Below, piece after piece: positions 23,134 through 36,089 of a DNA stretch of 64,000 nt (its first letter is position 1; every line of letters starts with the position of its first letter). The notes beneath the pieces were generated by a model, which saw only the letters and a program-made list of their open reading frames with translations, did no database searches and was not told the origin of the DNA. Source of the DNA: Prosapia bicincta (Eukaryota; Arthropoda; Insecta; Hemiptera; Cercopidae); NCBI GenBank assembly GCA_036971475.1, contig JBAIZL010000001.1, positions 144,010,692-144,074,691 on the forward strand. Reading direction: 5' to 3'. Position numbers and translations under genes: made by a program.

Positions 23134-26100
23134 CAGTTATTTTACCCCAGGACACTAACAGAAAATTTCAAGTCTTTGTCCTGGAATCTTACAAATATAT
23201 AGCATGATTTTAAAGTTACGATGGACAAATATAAGTCATACTTTTTCGACCTAAAGGTAAAAATATTAATGACGTACTGCCACAGCAACTTTCCGTCAGT
23301 CACAGTCAATCAAAGTGAATTTGTAAGTGAATACTGTAGCTAGTCGATGAGAAATTTAATAAAAATGTGAAAACAGGAGTAATAGAAATACAGAAAATAT
23401 TCCAAGGAGAAAGAATTTGCCAAAATCCTTGTTCAAAAATAAACATCTATAAATAATAGAAGATAGTGACCAAAAATACTATTTACGAAATAACGATGAG
23501 CGTTAGAATTCAAAAAAAAAAACAATAAGTTGGAAGTCTATACAAATTCAGAAATAAAATATATAGTTATGCTTGTATTTCGAATTAATTATTTTAACAT
23601 TGTTTTTGCGTTCATATAAATATACATATTTTTACGACATATATTTTTTCAGTAAAATATTATTAAAAATCTACCCCTCGTAGTTATGGGACGTTGAGGT
23701 AAATGAATTCATGCAAGATACACAGATATTCCCTTTGAGCAACTATTAGGTAGTTTATAATGATTGTGTCATCTTGTAATTACTGTAACGCCGTGTAACT
23801 ACAAGCACTTGAGTACCACTGTTAAGTTAATTACTAACTGTGCAAGGGATATGGCTGGACCATTGAACTTGCAAAACGGGCTTCTGTTACGTTCGGCATT
23901 TAACGTTTTGTATAGTCAAGGGTGTCCCCCATGATTATATGTATACATTTATAATTGAAACATTATTGTAAACATCTGTTGTAATATATTTTCCCCAATT
24001 TATGAATTTATTTATTTTTTGTTTAATAATTGATTGTATTTAAAAGAATTGTTTAATTTTCACAAAACACCAGTTTACAACACTAGCAAGTTAAACTAAC
24101 TACAATAAGTAAGTGTTTTTAAAGTAACTCGGTAGTATTGTAGCTATGAAATACTTGTTTAAATCTGTAAATGTTAATGGATACATCAATATTACAGGAG
24201 GTCATTAACATTGTGTGGCTACAGCTCTCGACGTTTTTATAAAGTATATTACAAATTTGTACAATGCTACAGGCATTATTGAAAGCCCCTGTCGTAATTT
24301 CGTCATGTGATAATTTCATAACTTAAAGCCATAGTAGGTCATTATTTTTATAAGGCGCAAACTGAACCCACTACAAAAACGATGTATTAAAAACATTACA
24401 ACCTTAAACAGTTTGAGTGACATTTGTTTATCTTTTTCACAAAACATGTTCATGGTATAAATTCCTCGTATAACTGAAACAATATTAATTTATTAAGGAA
24501 TAGATGTAGGATCGTGAAGACAAATCTCCAATTAAAATAATTTACTTGACACTTTAAAAAACCTAGGAATTATATTGGCAGTGGCAATATTACTGGTTAC
24601 GTCAGTAGTCGACTTCTTGATGCAGATATATTATTCTCAGAACTATTTGGACAGTGTTCATCTCACGTGATACAGCTTCTCCCTCACGTGCTCCATTCTG
24701 CTTGCATTGCCATTCAAGACAATTGTGACCCAGTTTACACAAAGAAAATTGCAAGCCAGAAATTACATACAGAGTGAGAAGGTCTGACCAGTTTTATTAT
24801 AACTACAGACGATAGAGAAAGCGTTTCAATAGTTAGCAAATCAATATAATATTATCGAGGACATTTTAGAAAATGTCAAGGTAATAAGAATATAGGAAAA
24901 ATATTTTTTAATTAATGATTCTGAGCATATTCTTCAAATTTATTTCAGGATTCAATTTGTTTAAGAACATATTGCAATCTCCTTTAAATCTTTTTTAAAG
25001 TATTTTAGTAGTTTCTATGAAAAGTAAATTATTCTTACATTACAATGAAGAATAGCTTTTACAAATATTAATTAGAGTACCACAGGGATGGTTCTATAAT
25101 CCACAGACACCTCATTCTCACTAATAGTCTAATAGTCCTATATATTTGTCAAACTATCAAAAGTAATATATTATTCTATCATTAGTAGTGAACGGGTAAA
25201 CCACGGAGTAAAATAAGATTTTCATGTGTATACACATGTTCTATTATTGAAACATTTAAAGACTTAGAGGCATAGTCACTCAACCTATTAGTTTGTTCTA
25301 AGGGTTATGATTTTAATTACATCAGGGAAAATATCATGTAACATAAACTTCATTTATTATGCAGTCCCTTCAAGTTATTATTAGTTTATCTTCCTAACTT
25401 AACAGTTGTTTTGAAGTGTTATTTGTACCCATGTACAAAAAACAAGTATGCCTATGCCAACTTGAGTAATAAATCTTTCAGTTTCTGTTCCAATTTTGAT
25501 ATAGACTATATTCCTAACTTCATATCCTTGAGACTCGATAGTCATATATAAAAGTGGGACTACTTTAATACCACATAGTTTCCTCGTAAATGCTTTTATT
25601 TCTAATGCGGCAATGAATAAATTGTAACTGATAAATCCAAAAGAAAATAGTTTTATTTCCGCATTTCTTGACTTGCATATGGTGAACATAAAGCGAAATT
25701 GTTTAACAAGAAGGAGTAATAAATTGATTGAACTTTATCTGCCGAACCAATAAATCCGATTGCCTTGAAATAAACGGCCGGTATGAATAAATTTAGGCCT
25801 ACATCTATAAAAATACTTGAACTTTGTAAAATAATTTTTTTATAATATTAAACTTGTTTTAGACATTTAGTATTATATAATTTAGTATAATAATATTTAG
25901 TATTGGTATAATTTTTTTAAAACATTTTCCCGTATTCAATTGTACACAATTTTATCGTCTATACATTTACTATTACTGATTCATTTAAATTTATTTTACA
26001 TCAAAGTTTCTGGTCCCAAAGCGGTGAGAAGCATTACTTGAATTACCTAAATCATAGTGAAGATAATTAGAAGATAGGTTAAATATGTAATATATATTGA

Positions 26101-26979
26101 TTACGACAATCCAAATTCCATTGTAACGAAATACAACCTTGGATACGTATGGATGTATTTAATAAAAATTAAACAATATTTCATTTAAACTGTTCGTGTC
26201 TGAGAAAACTTAATCGTGTATAGATAATAGCAATGACTGAATTAGTTAATACTTTTTCCCTGTTAAGGTTGATTAGAAAAAACAGTCTTGTTGAGGATCC
26301 TGCAAACGCAACTAATAGCTTTATGAAGCATTACAAGAATAACGCAAAACGTTGATAGGTTAATTTCAGGAAAGGTTTTCATTCTCAAATATACAATCGA
26401 ATGTTGTTAATGACAATACAAACCCATGGTAAACAAACAATACAAATAGATGATATTTCTTAATTATTCTTGCAAACATTTAAATTTCAATATAATTGAT
26501 GATATATTATTAAAAATTATAACAATATTATAAATTAAATATTATAAACCAATCCATAAAATAATAAAAAAACCCAACTCATACTAAGCTTGCAATGTGT
26601 TAGATTGTGCTGTTAGCGTTCTATGTTTGCGAACTATGAAAACTATTTTCACAAGATCTTTTTAAAAAAATGCCACACCAAGAACATCAGCTTTTAAACT
26701 CACAATGAACCTGTACCAAAATCGTTTACTTTATGCAGACCTAGAGAGGGTTAGATACACACTGTATTTATTATAACACGATTTAGTTTATAGCACTTTT
26801 TCATTTTTACATTTTTATATTTTCATTGGTATGTACTTGCATATTCATAGGAGTAGATTTTGCGTCGAATGCAAAATAAACTTTGAGAGTTAAATTTAGA
26901 CCGTCTTCAATAAATGTTTGTTCGTCTTCATTGACATTTGAACACCCCTACCCATAAATATTCTTATACCTGGGCTAAA
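23132..26979. other. Intergenic DNA with one dispersed repeat fragment
   Basis: AT-rich and without recognised genes. The segment 24640-24790 is similar to 20870-21000, and 24145-24210 is weakly similar to 41590-41680 (shared GAATACTTGTT-like and AGGAGGTCATTA blocks). The minus-strand open frame at 25399-25689 shows no known domain. Confidence 0.5.
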
Positions 26980-27960
26980 AGGAACCACTTAATCTGAACG
27001 AAAAATATAAATATTTGCAAAAGTGTATACCTCATAAAATAACAGTAGTATTTTGTAACACTCTCTCGGGAACTAATATACTTTTAAACGGCCCTTTCCA
27101 CACTAAACGTTGCAACCCAAAGTATTAAACTGGGGAACCTCAAAAGTTATTACACTTCAAATAGTAAGAGCTGATAGTTTATTACACTGAATATCAATGC
27201 TACTTTAAACTCAATAAAAGGTTGAGTATGTTTTTTAAAGGAGTAGATTATTTGGAGAATAATAGTTTCGATCTAAATATCTTTATTAGTTCTACGAGTA
27301 TAATAAATTATTTGTTTTTTTTTTGTTAGGTTCAATGAACAATTAGAAATATTTCTGGATTAGAGAAGATATTTAATGGATATTGAAGGAATATGTTACC
27401 TCCCTTTTCTCTGATACAGAATTATCTAAATTTGCATATTCAGGTAATGGTCTCATTTTAAAAGTGAAACATCATGAAAAGTGTAGTGCATTTTCAAGTA
27501 CGACTCTATTTAAAGTATGCTTAATCTGCACCAACAATCAGTTTCACTGTAGCATTTCGGTGTAGCTTTAGGAATTTCATTTATCACTATTTATAATTAT
27601 ATTTCGATCAATGGTCTACTGTTATAATATTGTAACACATACATGGATTTATTTAAACCCCTTTTTTATTTGCGAACAATATTCTATTCTTACATATATT
27701 GCTTGAACCCACTCAAATATTTCCAAAATGAAAGATTTAAACCATCTTCAAGAAGCTGTAGACATTCCTTATCAACACACGGATAAACCAGAATGGAAAT
27801 TAGGTCTTAAATCAGGTTTGCTCATAATATATACGACAACATAAAATCGAAACTGTTTATTGTAAAACACTCTATATTGTTTATTTAAACATCAGTTCCG
27901 GTAGATAAGATTATCACATAAACACGTATTTAGTAATTTGGTAATGGGATAAGTTAAATT
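26980..27960 (+). repeat. Diverged repeat block C, copy 1
   Basis: The stretch 27000-27230 resembles 36100-36320 and 47640-47890, with shared features AACACTCTC, a G-rich step, a TTTTGAAC-like step and then TTATTACAC. The stretch 27875-27930 resembles 48595-48650, sharing ATATTGTTTATTTAAACATCAGTT. This is the shortest and most degraded of three collinear copies. No protein is recognised. Confidence 0.5.
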
Positions 27961-28339
27961 TTTAATCGTTTGGCTACCAAATAAAATCGAAGTTATTTAC
28001 CAATGTAAGCAATGGCAACATTATTGTCTTTAAACTAGTCCAAACAGAATTCACTTCCTTTGGGGCTAAACTTAAAATTATTTTCAGAAAAGGTAGAAAA
28101 CCTAAATAAACAGAATAGGGCAATACGGCAATTAACTATTTCAACCATAGGTTTTTTGAGATAGTTTAAATTTTCCAACTAAGGGAAAATGTTTAGGAAC
28201 TATAGTTTATCCCATATTTAGTTTTACACATTTAAAAATAAATAATCAAATATTTAATAAATATTATTAAAAATATTTTGATTTTAAATTTATTTACTTC
28301 CGTATATCAGAATACTATATTTTTACATATAATGTTTAG
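27961..28339. other. Intergenic DNA with a short repeat fragment
   Basis: The stretch 28060-28100 resembles 47395-47440 (shared GGGGCTAAACT). In the other copy this motif lies before block C, whereas here it lies after it. This could mean a tandem arrangement of units. Confidence 0.4.
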
Positions 28340-28915
28340 GTATTATGGTTGTTTATAGTTATGAAAAAAAACCATGGTACAGTTGATAAGAACACATTTG
28401 ATGACTCACAAAGTTAAATGTATAAATTCAGTCTGACAAAAGTACATTTTTATTCGAAAAAACGATTTTAAATAGTGATAACTTTATAAGGTCTGTTTTT
28501 TTCTCCCTACATATATATTATCAAATTGATTTGTTCTTATTTCCAAAGACTTGGAAGCTATTATTAAAAACTATTTATTAATAGTAGGATATGGGAAGAA
28601 GAGCTTTTCTTTTTATGATTCTACTTATTTTAAATAAATTCTAACTTAGGTGAACTATTTTGTTTTACTTAATTTTTATTAAATAGTTAAAATTAAGTAA
28701 TATTAATATGTAGTCTATATACATGTGACAGAATCACAATATTAGGCGACAAAAGAGATAGTAAAATTATTTAAATAAATTCAATATATGAAATCGAAGT
28801 TGTCAAAACTGTTTTAACATAAGTGTTTAAACTCCAAGTTATAAAAAAATGCATTTCATCTTTAGTTGGTGGATAAAAAGTGTTCTAATAAAGATTGAAT
28901 ATTCTAACAGAAGAT

Positions 28916-28949
<34 letters not shown>

Positions 28950-28952
28950 ACA

Positions 28953-29006
<54 letters not shown>

Positions 29007-29990
29007 TGTGTGTGTGTGTGTATGTATGTATGTATAGGTAGAGTGTTAAATAAAACTCGGAATTAAAAGAATGATTAAATTGTGAGTATAATACTCTTTT
29101 TTCTAAATAACTAAGCTTTCCTTGCAACAAAATAAGTTATTTACCGATTTTACCGAATGAAACGACTTTTCAAAGGTCATTATTAGTATTAACATTACAA
29201 TGAGGTTTTGTGCTATACTTATTCAAGAAATTGCATTGCAGTTATAAGTTTACTGTAATAAATTATTGGCGAAAGTTGTTTTAAATTTGTATTACAAACC
29301 TTGGTAATATGTATCATATAATTAGTATTTGAATGTTGATGCAGTGATAATGGCTACGTAGATACTGAACTAAACCAGAAAATATTAAAATTTTTCTACT
29401 ACACTGTCACTAAAAATATTCACTAAATAGCACATAAAGTTAAGACGATTTCGATGATAATGGTAACATCTTCAGTGGCAATACAAGTCTCACACAAACC
29501 GATTAGGTAAAAGGTTTTCATAGTTAATAATTTATATGTATGCTATTAGAAAATACTATTAGTTGTTGGAAAATTAATTATTACAAATATTTAAGTGGGC
29601 CTACTGTAAACATAATTTTGTTTAAAATTCGGGTGGATTTTCGGATGATGGGAAGATTTGATCGGAAGGCGTTTCCATCCATGCCTATAGATTCGCATAA
29701 ATTTATTTGCAAATTTTCTGCTTCGATTGAAACGCATGTTCTAAAAGAAAGGTATTTGAAAGAAATATCAACAGTCTAGAGGATACAGTGCAGAGGATAA
29801 ATTTGAAACACTAATTCTGTTTTTAAGTTGTTTTTATTAGGAACTAAACCCAATCGCTTGGAAAACTCTTTGTAAGAGATTATACTTTCATTGTGATACG
29901 ACAAGGGTAACAACAACAAAGCCCTTAGAAGGGCGTTTTTTGCAGAAATACACTACAGTGATGAGGGGACTTATGTAATACCTTACTTAA
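28340..29990 (+). repeat. Diverged direct repeat, block B, copy 2
   Basis: Collinear partner of 20535-22270 (see that entry for anchors). A compound microsatellite at 28915-29035 interrupts it. The plus-strand open frame at 29540-29779 shows no known domain. Confidence 0.55.
28915..29035. repeat. Palindromic compound microsatellite (CA)n(TA)n(TG)n
   Basis: A CA-rich run (28915-28953), a TA run (about 28955-29003) and a TG run (29004-29020), ending in TATG units to about 29035. CACAAACATATA on the left is mirrored by TATATGTTTGTG on the right, so the locus is self-complementary around the TA centre. Confidence 0.9.
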
Positions 29991-30531
29991 TATTTAAAGA
30001 CACTTGCTCTTCAAGTCATTGAGAAGAATTGATATCGTAAAATAAAAATAAAATACAAGGTAAACACATAGTATAAAGAATTTGGTGTAATAGAATACAG
30101 TTTTACACATCGACATATAATTTATTTAAAAATCAGAACATCTTACATAAAATATTGCAAAGGCTATGTACAGCTCAAAAAATGACCGAAACCAATTTCG
30201 GAACAATAAGTCACCTATACTTATTTAACGAATAGAGTGAGTTCACTTTCAGTCACAATTACAACTTTTTTAAATTCTTATAGCATTTATATTATGCAAC
30301 ACTTAAAATTAAAAGTAACGTTAATAAAAAACATGAAGGAATTCCTTCATTTTAAAAAACAAATTAAATTTTTAAATAATTATGTAATAAAATATTTTTA
30401 CAAGATTAAATCATATGTGCTACAAACTACCATATGCTTATAAGTATTGTACTTTATGTAACTTTTTCTATAACATCAATGAACTTATAAATAGTTTGAT
30501 GCCTTGATCTCACTTGAATTTGTTCATCAAT
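29991..30531. other. Intergenic DNA
   Basis: AT-rich. The lower part is the likely 3' untranslated end of the Penelope-like element that ends at 30532. The plus-strand open frame at 30237-30443 has no recognisable domain. Confidence 0.5.
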
Positions 30532-31335
30532 TCATTTGACTTTAACGTTATGCTTATAAATTTCCAATGTTTCAAATATATTCATTTTTAATTGTTTTAC
30601 TAATTTCATATTTTCTATTTCCAGAAACTCGTGTCCATTATTAATACAATGCGTAGCTAAATTTGATTTGTATATGTTTGGTTTGATATAAGCGTTTAAA
30701 TGTTCTTTGTATCTTTCTTTTAATTTCTTTTTTGTTTGTCCTGCATATAATTTATTACAAGTTTGACATTTTATATTATATACTCCATGTATTTCGTGCA
30801 TATTATTTTGATTTTTGTTATTGTTTATTAAATTTTTAATTTTATTATCAGTTTTATATGTAATTTGTAAATTTGTTTCTTTAAATAATCTTGTAATTTT
30901 ATTTATTTCGTTACCAGTGAATGTAAAAGTTGTCCAAATATTTTATCTTTTATTAGGTACAAAGTTATTTTCGAGTTTCTGTTTTCTTACTATGTTATTA
31001 TTTAATTTAACTATAGTTTTTCTTTTATATCCATTTTCTAAACCAATTTGATATATTATATTTTTCTCTTTTATTTGATCATTTAAGTTCATTGGTATTT
31101 TGTGCATCCTATGTAGTAAATTATAAAGCGATTTGAATAATTAGGTATTATTTGATTTGTCTGCGTTGGTTTTCTATATATATTATATTCAAATGATTCA
31201 TTATTTCTAGTAATTGTAATATCTAAATAATTTAGTTTATTTTTTTTATTCAAATTCATGAGTAAATTTTATATTTTCTTGTATATTATTTATACATTTT
31301 AATATTTTGTCAATATTTAAAGCATTATTATTTGA
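30532..31335 (-). pseudogene. Penelope-like element 3' end: RT C-terminus plus GIY-YIG endonuclease
   Basis: The last 89 residues (30532-30801) are open and form a GIY-YIG nuclease: GVYNIKCQTCNKLYAGQT, then KLKERYKEHLNAY and a downstream THCINNGHEF. The GVY and LYAGQT steps are the family signature, and the Arg of KERY is the usual active-site residue. Upstream on the minus strand, broken frames continue the element. LNYLDITITRNNESFEYNIYRKPT lies near 31145-31232, LLHRMHKIPMNL near 31095-31135, and TGNEINKITRLFKETNLQITY near 30845-30920. These match the RT-thumb and linker of Penelope-like retroelements, which join an RT to a C-terminal GIY-YIG domain. The RT palm with its Asp motif is absent. 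The element is cut off at the GT-rich repeat near 31336. Frameshifts make it non-functional as a whole. Confidence 0.85.
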
Positions 31336-31404
31336 TATGTATATGTATGAGTGTGTTTGTGTGTGTGTGGTGTTCTGTGTATGTGTGTGTGTTTGTTTGT
31401 GTAT
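31336..31404. repeat. GT-rich degenerate microsatellite
   Basis: Interrupted TATG, GT and GTTT repeats. It marks the 5' break of the Penelope-like element. Confidence 0.8.
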
Positions 31405-31791
31405 AGTTCCTTTATTTAAATATACCTTAATTTTTTAAAACATTTATATTCCAAATCCATTTCCATAGATAAACACCAAAAACACATAACCAGATATTTT
31501 TTGAATAGTTAAAAAACTAAAAAAAAAATTACAACCAAATTAGAAAACAAATTTGCTTATTGAACTAAAATGTTTCTATGTTTATTTTTTCCTCCCTTGA
31601 ATTATTGATCACTTTCTAAGATACGTGGCATTTCTAAACTGTTACATGTAGGATACCTGTATCCTGAAGTTTTTCTGAGCTAAGTGTTTTACACAAAGAT
31701 CATGACAATATTAAAAAAGTCAGATTGATTTAATTAAAAAGAAATTTAATTTTTTATCAATTTAAATTATATGACTGGAAACACGCATTTA
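31405..31791. other. Intergenic DNA, nothing recognised
   Basis: AT-rich spacer between two minus-strand coding remnants. Confidence 0.6.
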
Positions 31792-32567
31792 TTACCTAGT
31801 ATAAATAAAATTTGTTACAAATAAAACACTTTTGCTTAGCATCTGTGTCGGATTTTTTGTGTCCTTCAAACACCTAGTTATTGTTCTTCGCACCAAGCTA
31901 TTTATTGTAAAGACGGGAGTCATTGAACTGATGTAATTCTTTGGTGTTACATACTTTAAACTATGTAAGTGTTTCCATTTGGTACGGATGAGGAATGGTT
32001 TCTTTAAATAACTGTGATAGGGTATGTTCTCTTTAAACTTGTTCAGTCTTCTTGGTAAATCCACGAAACCTGGAGGTTCTAACTATAAGATATTTTGTAC
32101 TGAATAATTCCCGTGTGGAGGTATTAGAAACAGCAAACATCAACGACACAGGGTTCATAATAGTGACGACTAACCCATTTTAGTTGATAATTCCGAGTCC
32201 ATTATAAAATGTATAGCTCAAATGGGTTTATACCGCTTCGTAAAGGAAAGGAGCTTGTCGGGCCTCTGTGGTATGTTTAACATATTCAAATGGTTGGTAC
32301 AGACCCTGTCCTTTGATTTCTTTTTCAATCCTCGCATGGCTCTAGTCCCCCTCAATTTTCTTTATGCCTCTTTTCAATGTTTTTTTGAATCTCCCTAATC
32401 TCATTTATCATTGAAGTTTGAGTAGAGACTTGGAGATTCTGGTGGGTGCAACCATTTGTGTACTTAACTATGGGGTGGCGTGGATTTAAAAAATATTCTG
32501 TCAAATAATTTACCAAAAAAGAAGCAAATAATTTTCCTGATATATCACCCTCTATCTCTGGAAACAA
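31792..32567 (-). pseudogene. Degraded coding locus, family not recognised
   Basis: Two open stretches lie in line on the minus strand. The first (32352-32567, 71 codons) contains LFASFLVNYLTEYFLNPRHPIVKY and a charged end with QKNIEKRHKEN. The second (31792-32064, 90 codons) contains MDLPRRLNKFKENI, then PFLIRTKWKHLHSLKYVTPKNYISS. Between them the reading is broken by stops. Base composition is more coding-like than in the surroundings. The second piece vaguely recalls C-terminal regions of DDE-type transposases, but I cannot name a family. A decayed host gene is equally possible. Confidence 0.35.
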
Positions 32568-33640
32568 ATAAGATTTGAAGAGTCTATTGGGCCAAGTTTC
32601 ACACTGTGTAGCTGTGCGAGTTTATTTTATCGTTTAATACTTGCTTTGAGTTGACTTCACAGATTCCAGTCCGTTGTTAAGCATAGTATTTCACCGTCAA
32701 TAGCCGTCTCTATTGTGATATAGCCTATAATTGTAAGTTATATTATTTTTTGCATTGAATTATAGAAATCATAAAATAAGTTTTCTGCACACAATACATT
32801 TTGCTAAGCCTCAGGCGGTTGAAAGTGGTACCTCCGATGGAGTATACTGTGCTGTTGACGTTGGACTAAGCAAAGAATCTGGACATGACTTGATCACCAG
32901 TTTTTCCCACAAATAGCAACTGCCTATTTATTCACAACCAGCATGTGACAATACCTTTTACTTTATAAAAAAATATATTATTTATTTTATTTTCAATCTG
33001 CATTGGACACTCTAGTTTTCAAGACTTTTCTCTTTGAGAACCCTACTCATATTACATATTTAGAGGTCTAGACGATTTTCGCTGAAAAAACTATTTGTTT
33101 GTATTTTATTTCTATATGTTATTAAAATATTCAGGAATAATTTATCACGATTTTCATGTAGTATCTTCTGACACGAAATTAATCTATATGGCTGATGTTA
33201 TATAATACATGCTGTTAATTCATAAAAAACTATATATTTTGATTTAATCTAGTATAAATTCCCTAGTATAATACTTGAGTATTTCATGAGTTACCCCTTG
33301 AGAAAAATAAATGTAGTGGAAATACAAAATAATAAATATTGTTCTAGATAATAAATACAAATTATTAATTTCATTGTTGTTTTTCTTACTCAGTCTCACA
33401 TTAAAGTATAATAATTATCTTCTTTTTATAAACGTTAGCGTAATAGGTTTGAATGTTTTGTTTGCGTAAGTTCTGAGTTTGTGACTTTTATTAACCTCTC
33501 TAGCAATGTTCAGGTAAGGCGATGTAAGTTTTTTTATGATATTAAATGAGATTTAACAGTGATTGTATTGTAAATACACTCACTCATACACAAAATATGT
33601 CACACACAAAATCACACACTCACATCCACATGCCCGTACT

Positions 33641-33643
<3 letters not shown>
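32568..33643. other. Intergenic DNA, nothing recognised
   Basis: No convincing coding region, RNA gene or repeat is visible. A mildly GC-richer patch at 32800-32940 could belong to the degraded locus just before it. Confidence 0.5.

Positions 33644-33673
<30 letters not shown>
33644..33673. repeat. (CA)n microsatellite
   Basis: About 15 CA units. It is followed at once by CTGCAGCGGCCAGAAAGTC, which resembles CTGAGACGGCCAAAAAGTC after the (CA)n at 54984-55002. Confidence 0.9.
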
Positions 33674-33677
<4 letters not shown>

Positions 33678-35389
33678 GCGGCCAGAAAGTCCGATGCAAA
33701 GAATCAGGGTTATTGTACAGAATACCAGAATCAAACCTAACCTGGTTAAATAATTGGCTAAATTTATATGTACAAATTTTAAAGCATTATAATAATAATA
33801 ATATTAAAACTAGGGTAAATAATAGTAAAATGAAGAAAATTAGAAATAACTTTAGACTTAAAAAACATAAATTATAATCAATAAGAAAAATTATCACTTC
33901 AAAGTGGATAGCTTAAATTATGTATACAAAAAAGACGGTAATTGTGTAGTATAACAAACTCGGCCTAGATGCCGGCTACTAAAATAATTGTACTTAAATA
34001 TAATCAGGAATAAAGAATGTAAATTTATAAGATGTGAGGAAAGTAAATTAGGCCTAGCTAGGGAAAATAGTATTTATGTAAAAGTAAAGATTAAATTTTA
34101 AAATGTAATAGCCTAGAAATTAGGTTATACTAGAAGCAGTCATATTTGATTCCGGAAAAATCCGCCTAGGGTATTGATTATAAATCTTGTCACTACGAAA
34201 CGAAAGCGCTACAGTCGAACTTTGGATTAGGAATTTTAAAAAGAAAATTAAATTAAATAAGAAGAAATAAAGTCAAATACGTTATTAAATAAAAGGTAAA
34301 AATGGAAAGGACACATCAGAATACAGAAACGCCTTTTACAAAAAGTGAAACTAATCTTAGTTCAGAATTTCCGAACAAACAAAGTCAATTGCCATGGCAA
34401 CGGCTTTCTAATTGGGCAAAAGTTGAAAAATGGATACTAGGGCGTGGGAAGTTTGAAAGTGGAGAAGACGGGCCTCACAAAAGAGACGCTATCCAGAATT
34501 AGAATGCATTAGGCTCTCAAGGCGAGCAGACATGTTTTAGTACCATGCGACTAGGACAAGAAAAAATGTGCTAGAAACAGAGTAAAAAGTGCTACGATGT
34601 GATCAGGGGAAGGAAGATATATATGAGCAAGGGCTCATATATACCCAGAACAAAATTTCGACCACCAAAATGCAAACTTAAAGAAAATAAGAAGATTAAA
34701 CGAAATTATGGAGAGACGCCTACCTACCAAGACCCTTGAAGCTGTAACGGGACCGACAGATGACAAAAATAATGAAGATAAAAAGATTTCTATAGTACAA
34801 GGTTATATAATCAATTTAATAATTCTTTTTAAATAACATTTTACTTCAAATTATATTAACTTAAATTCAAAATTAAATAAGATGGGAATAACCTAAGGGA
34901 CTGATTAGTCAACTCTCTTAGGTTACCAAAATTTAAGTAACAAAGATTCAAAATTGGCTTTCCATTCCCATCGCTGTGGGAATGTATGGATTAAGTATAA
35001 AGGTGTATATCTTATATGGCTTTTTCTAAGTAAATTTCTAATGAATAATTTCTAAAGAAGTTAATTGTTCAAGGCCTAGCCTAAAGGGATTAAATAGTAA
35101 TATTAAGTGTTTGAAAAAGAATCAGAATTTAAAATATGTTAAATTTAACTGTAACAATCAAAACTATATACAAAATTAATTATGGTAACTTTGATAATTT
35201 AAATTATATACAAAATTAATGATAATAAGAAAATTTAAAAACATAGAATAAGATAATAATGTTTAATTAAATGGCAAGTTGTATGAAATTTTGAAAAAGT
35301 AATTAGTCAAGAAAATCCTGTTAAATTAAATTAAAACAATAATAATTAATTTGAACCTTGGAACAAATAAATAAAAAGGTATATTTTCC
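33674..35389. other. A-rich intergenic DNA with one small open frame
   Basis: The plus-strand open frame at 34302-34502 (66 codons, MERTHQNTETPFTKSETNL...) is polar, with no known domain. It starts in a purine-rich leader and ends in a GC-richer patch. It may be the start of a retroelement gag-like gene, but that is only a guess. A perfect 11-bp stem with a 4-base loop lies at 34618-34643. Confidence 0.4.
34618..34643. repeat. Perfect 11-bp hairpin
   Basis: TATATATGAGC, then AAGG, then GCTCATATATA. No run of T follows, so it is not a typical pol III or bacterial terminator. Confidence 0.75.
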
Positions 35390-35700
35390 AATTAGCTGTG
35401 TTTTCATTCTAAATAAGATAAGTTCACTAGGTATCCAGGTATAGTCTTTATATCACAAGTGTCTCTCAAAGATTCCACTACCCGAAAAGGAGCTTGAACA
35501 GGGCTTATCGGAGGCTAATTGGTTTTATCAAAAATTCAGGGGTTGGTTCCTCTGATAGGTTTATTCCTTGAGGCACAGGTCTATGAAACTAGGTTCGTAG
35601 TCAATGGATAAACCATTACTTTCTTACTGACTTAACAATTGAGAAGAGAAAGGGCCATGGTAAGGCAGGGTAAAAGGTTGGTAAGAACACACACGCTCGA
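35390..35700 (+). repeat. Diverged repeat D, copy 1
   Basis: Similar to 38520-38830. Shared pieces include TAGTCTTTAT followed by CA-rich and GTCTC text, AGGGCTTGAAC-like text (GAGCTTGAACAGG here) and TTCAGG-GGTTGGTTC. The pieces occur in the same order and orientation, about 3.1 kb apart. Confidence 0.5.
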
Positions 35701-36089
35701 TATAACGTTTTTTGTACTTTTAAAGACTCTAATAGTAACAATTTTTAAATAAAAAAGGGATGTTAAAATATTCATTTATGTTAATTATTTAAAACGTTTA
35801 TATACTATGAAATTAGGTTGAATATTATGATTCTATCTTATAACCGCTTGGTTTTTAAACTTATAACACACTTATAAAATAGGGTTCCTCGTTTTTATCC
35901 TGGTTTTAAGTTTAGGAAAAAAAAATTATTTTGTCAAATAATTTACTGGAACAGTACCTATATTTTAAAAACATGTGAATTTACAATTTGTATTGTCTTA
36001 AATAAATGTTTTAATTTCACAATGTCAATTGTACGGCTTCCAGTCAAAAATAATTTTACACTTGGTTTAGAAAGAAACACTTTCTCGTA
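35701..36089. other. Intergenic DNA, nothing recognised
   Basis: AT-rich with no feature seen. Confidence 0.55.

Noticed and set aside
22862..23202. Open frames of Tyr-Ile repeats across the (TA)n run, on both strands
   Set aside because: Produced purely by the dinucleotide repeat; no protein meaning. The same applies to the frames over 28849-29130, 49130-49312, 56699-57083, 59766-60008, 61480-61846 and 63467-63833.
34302..34502. 66-codon plus-strand frame as a retroelement gag start
   Set aside because: Plausible composition but no nucleic-acid-binding motif, RT or LTR was found nearby.
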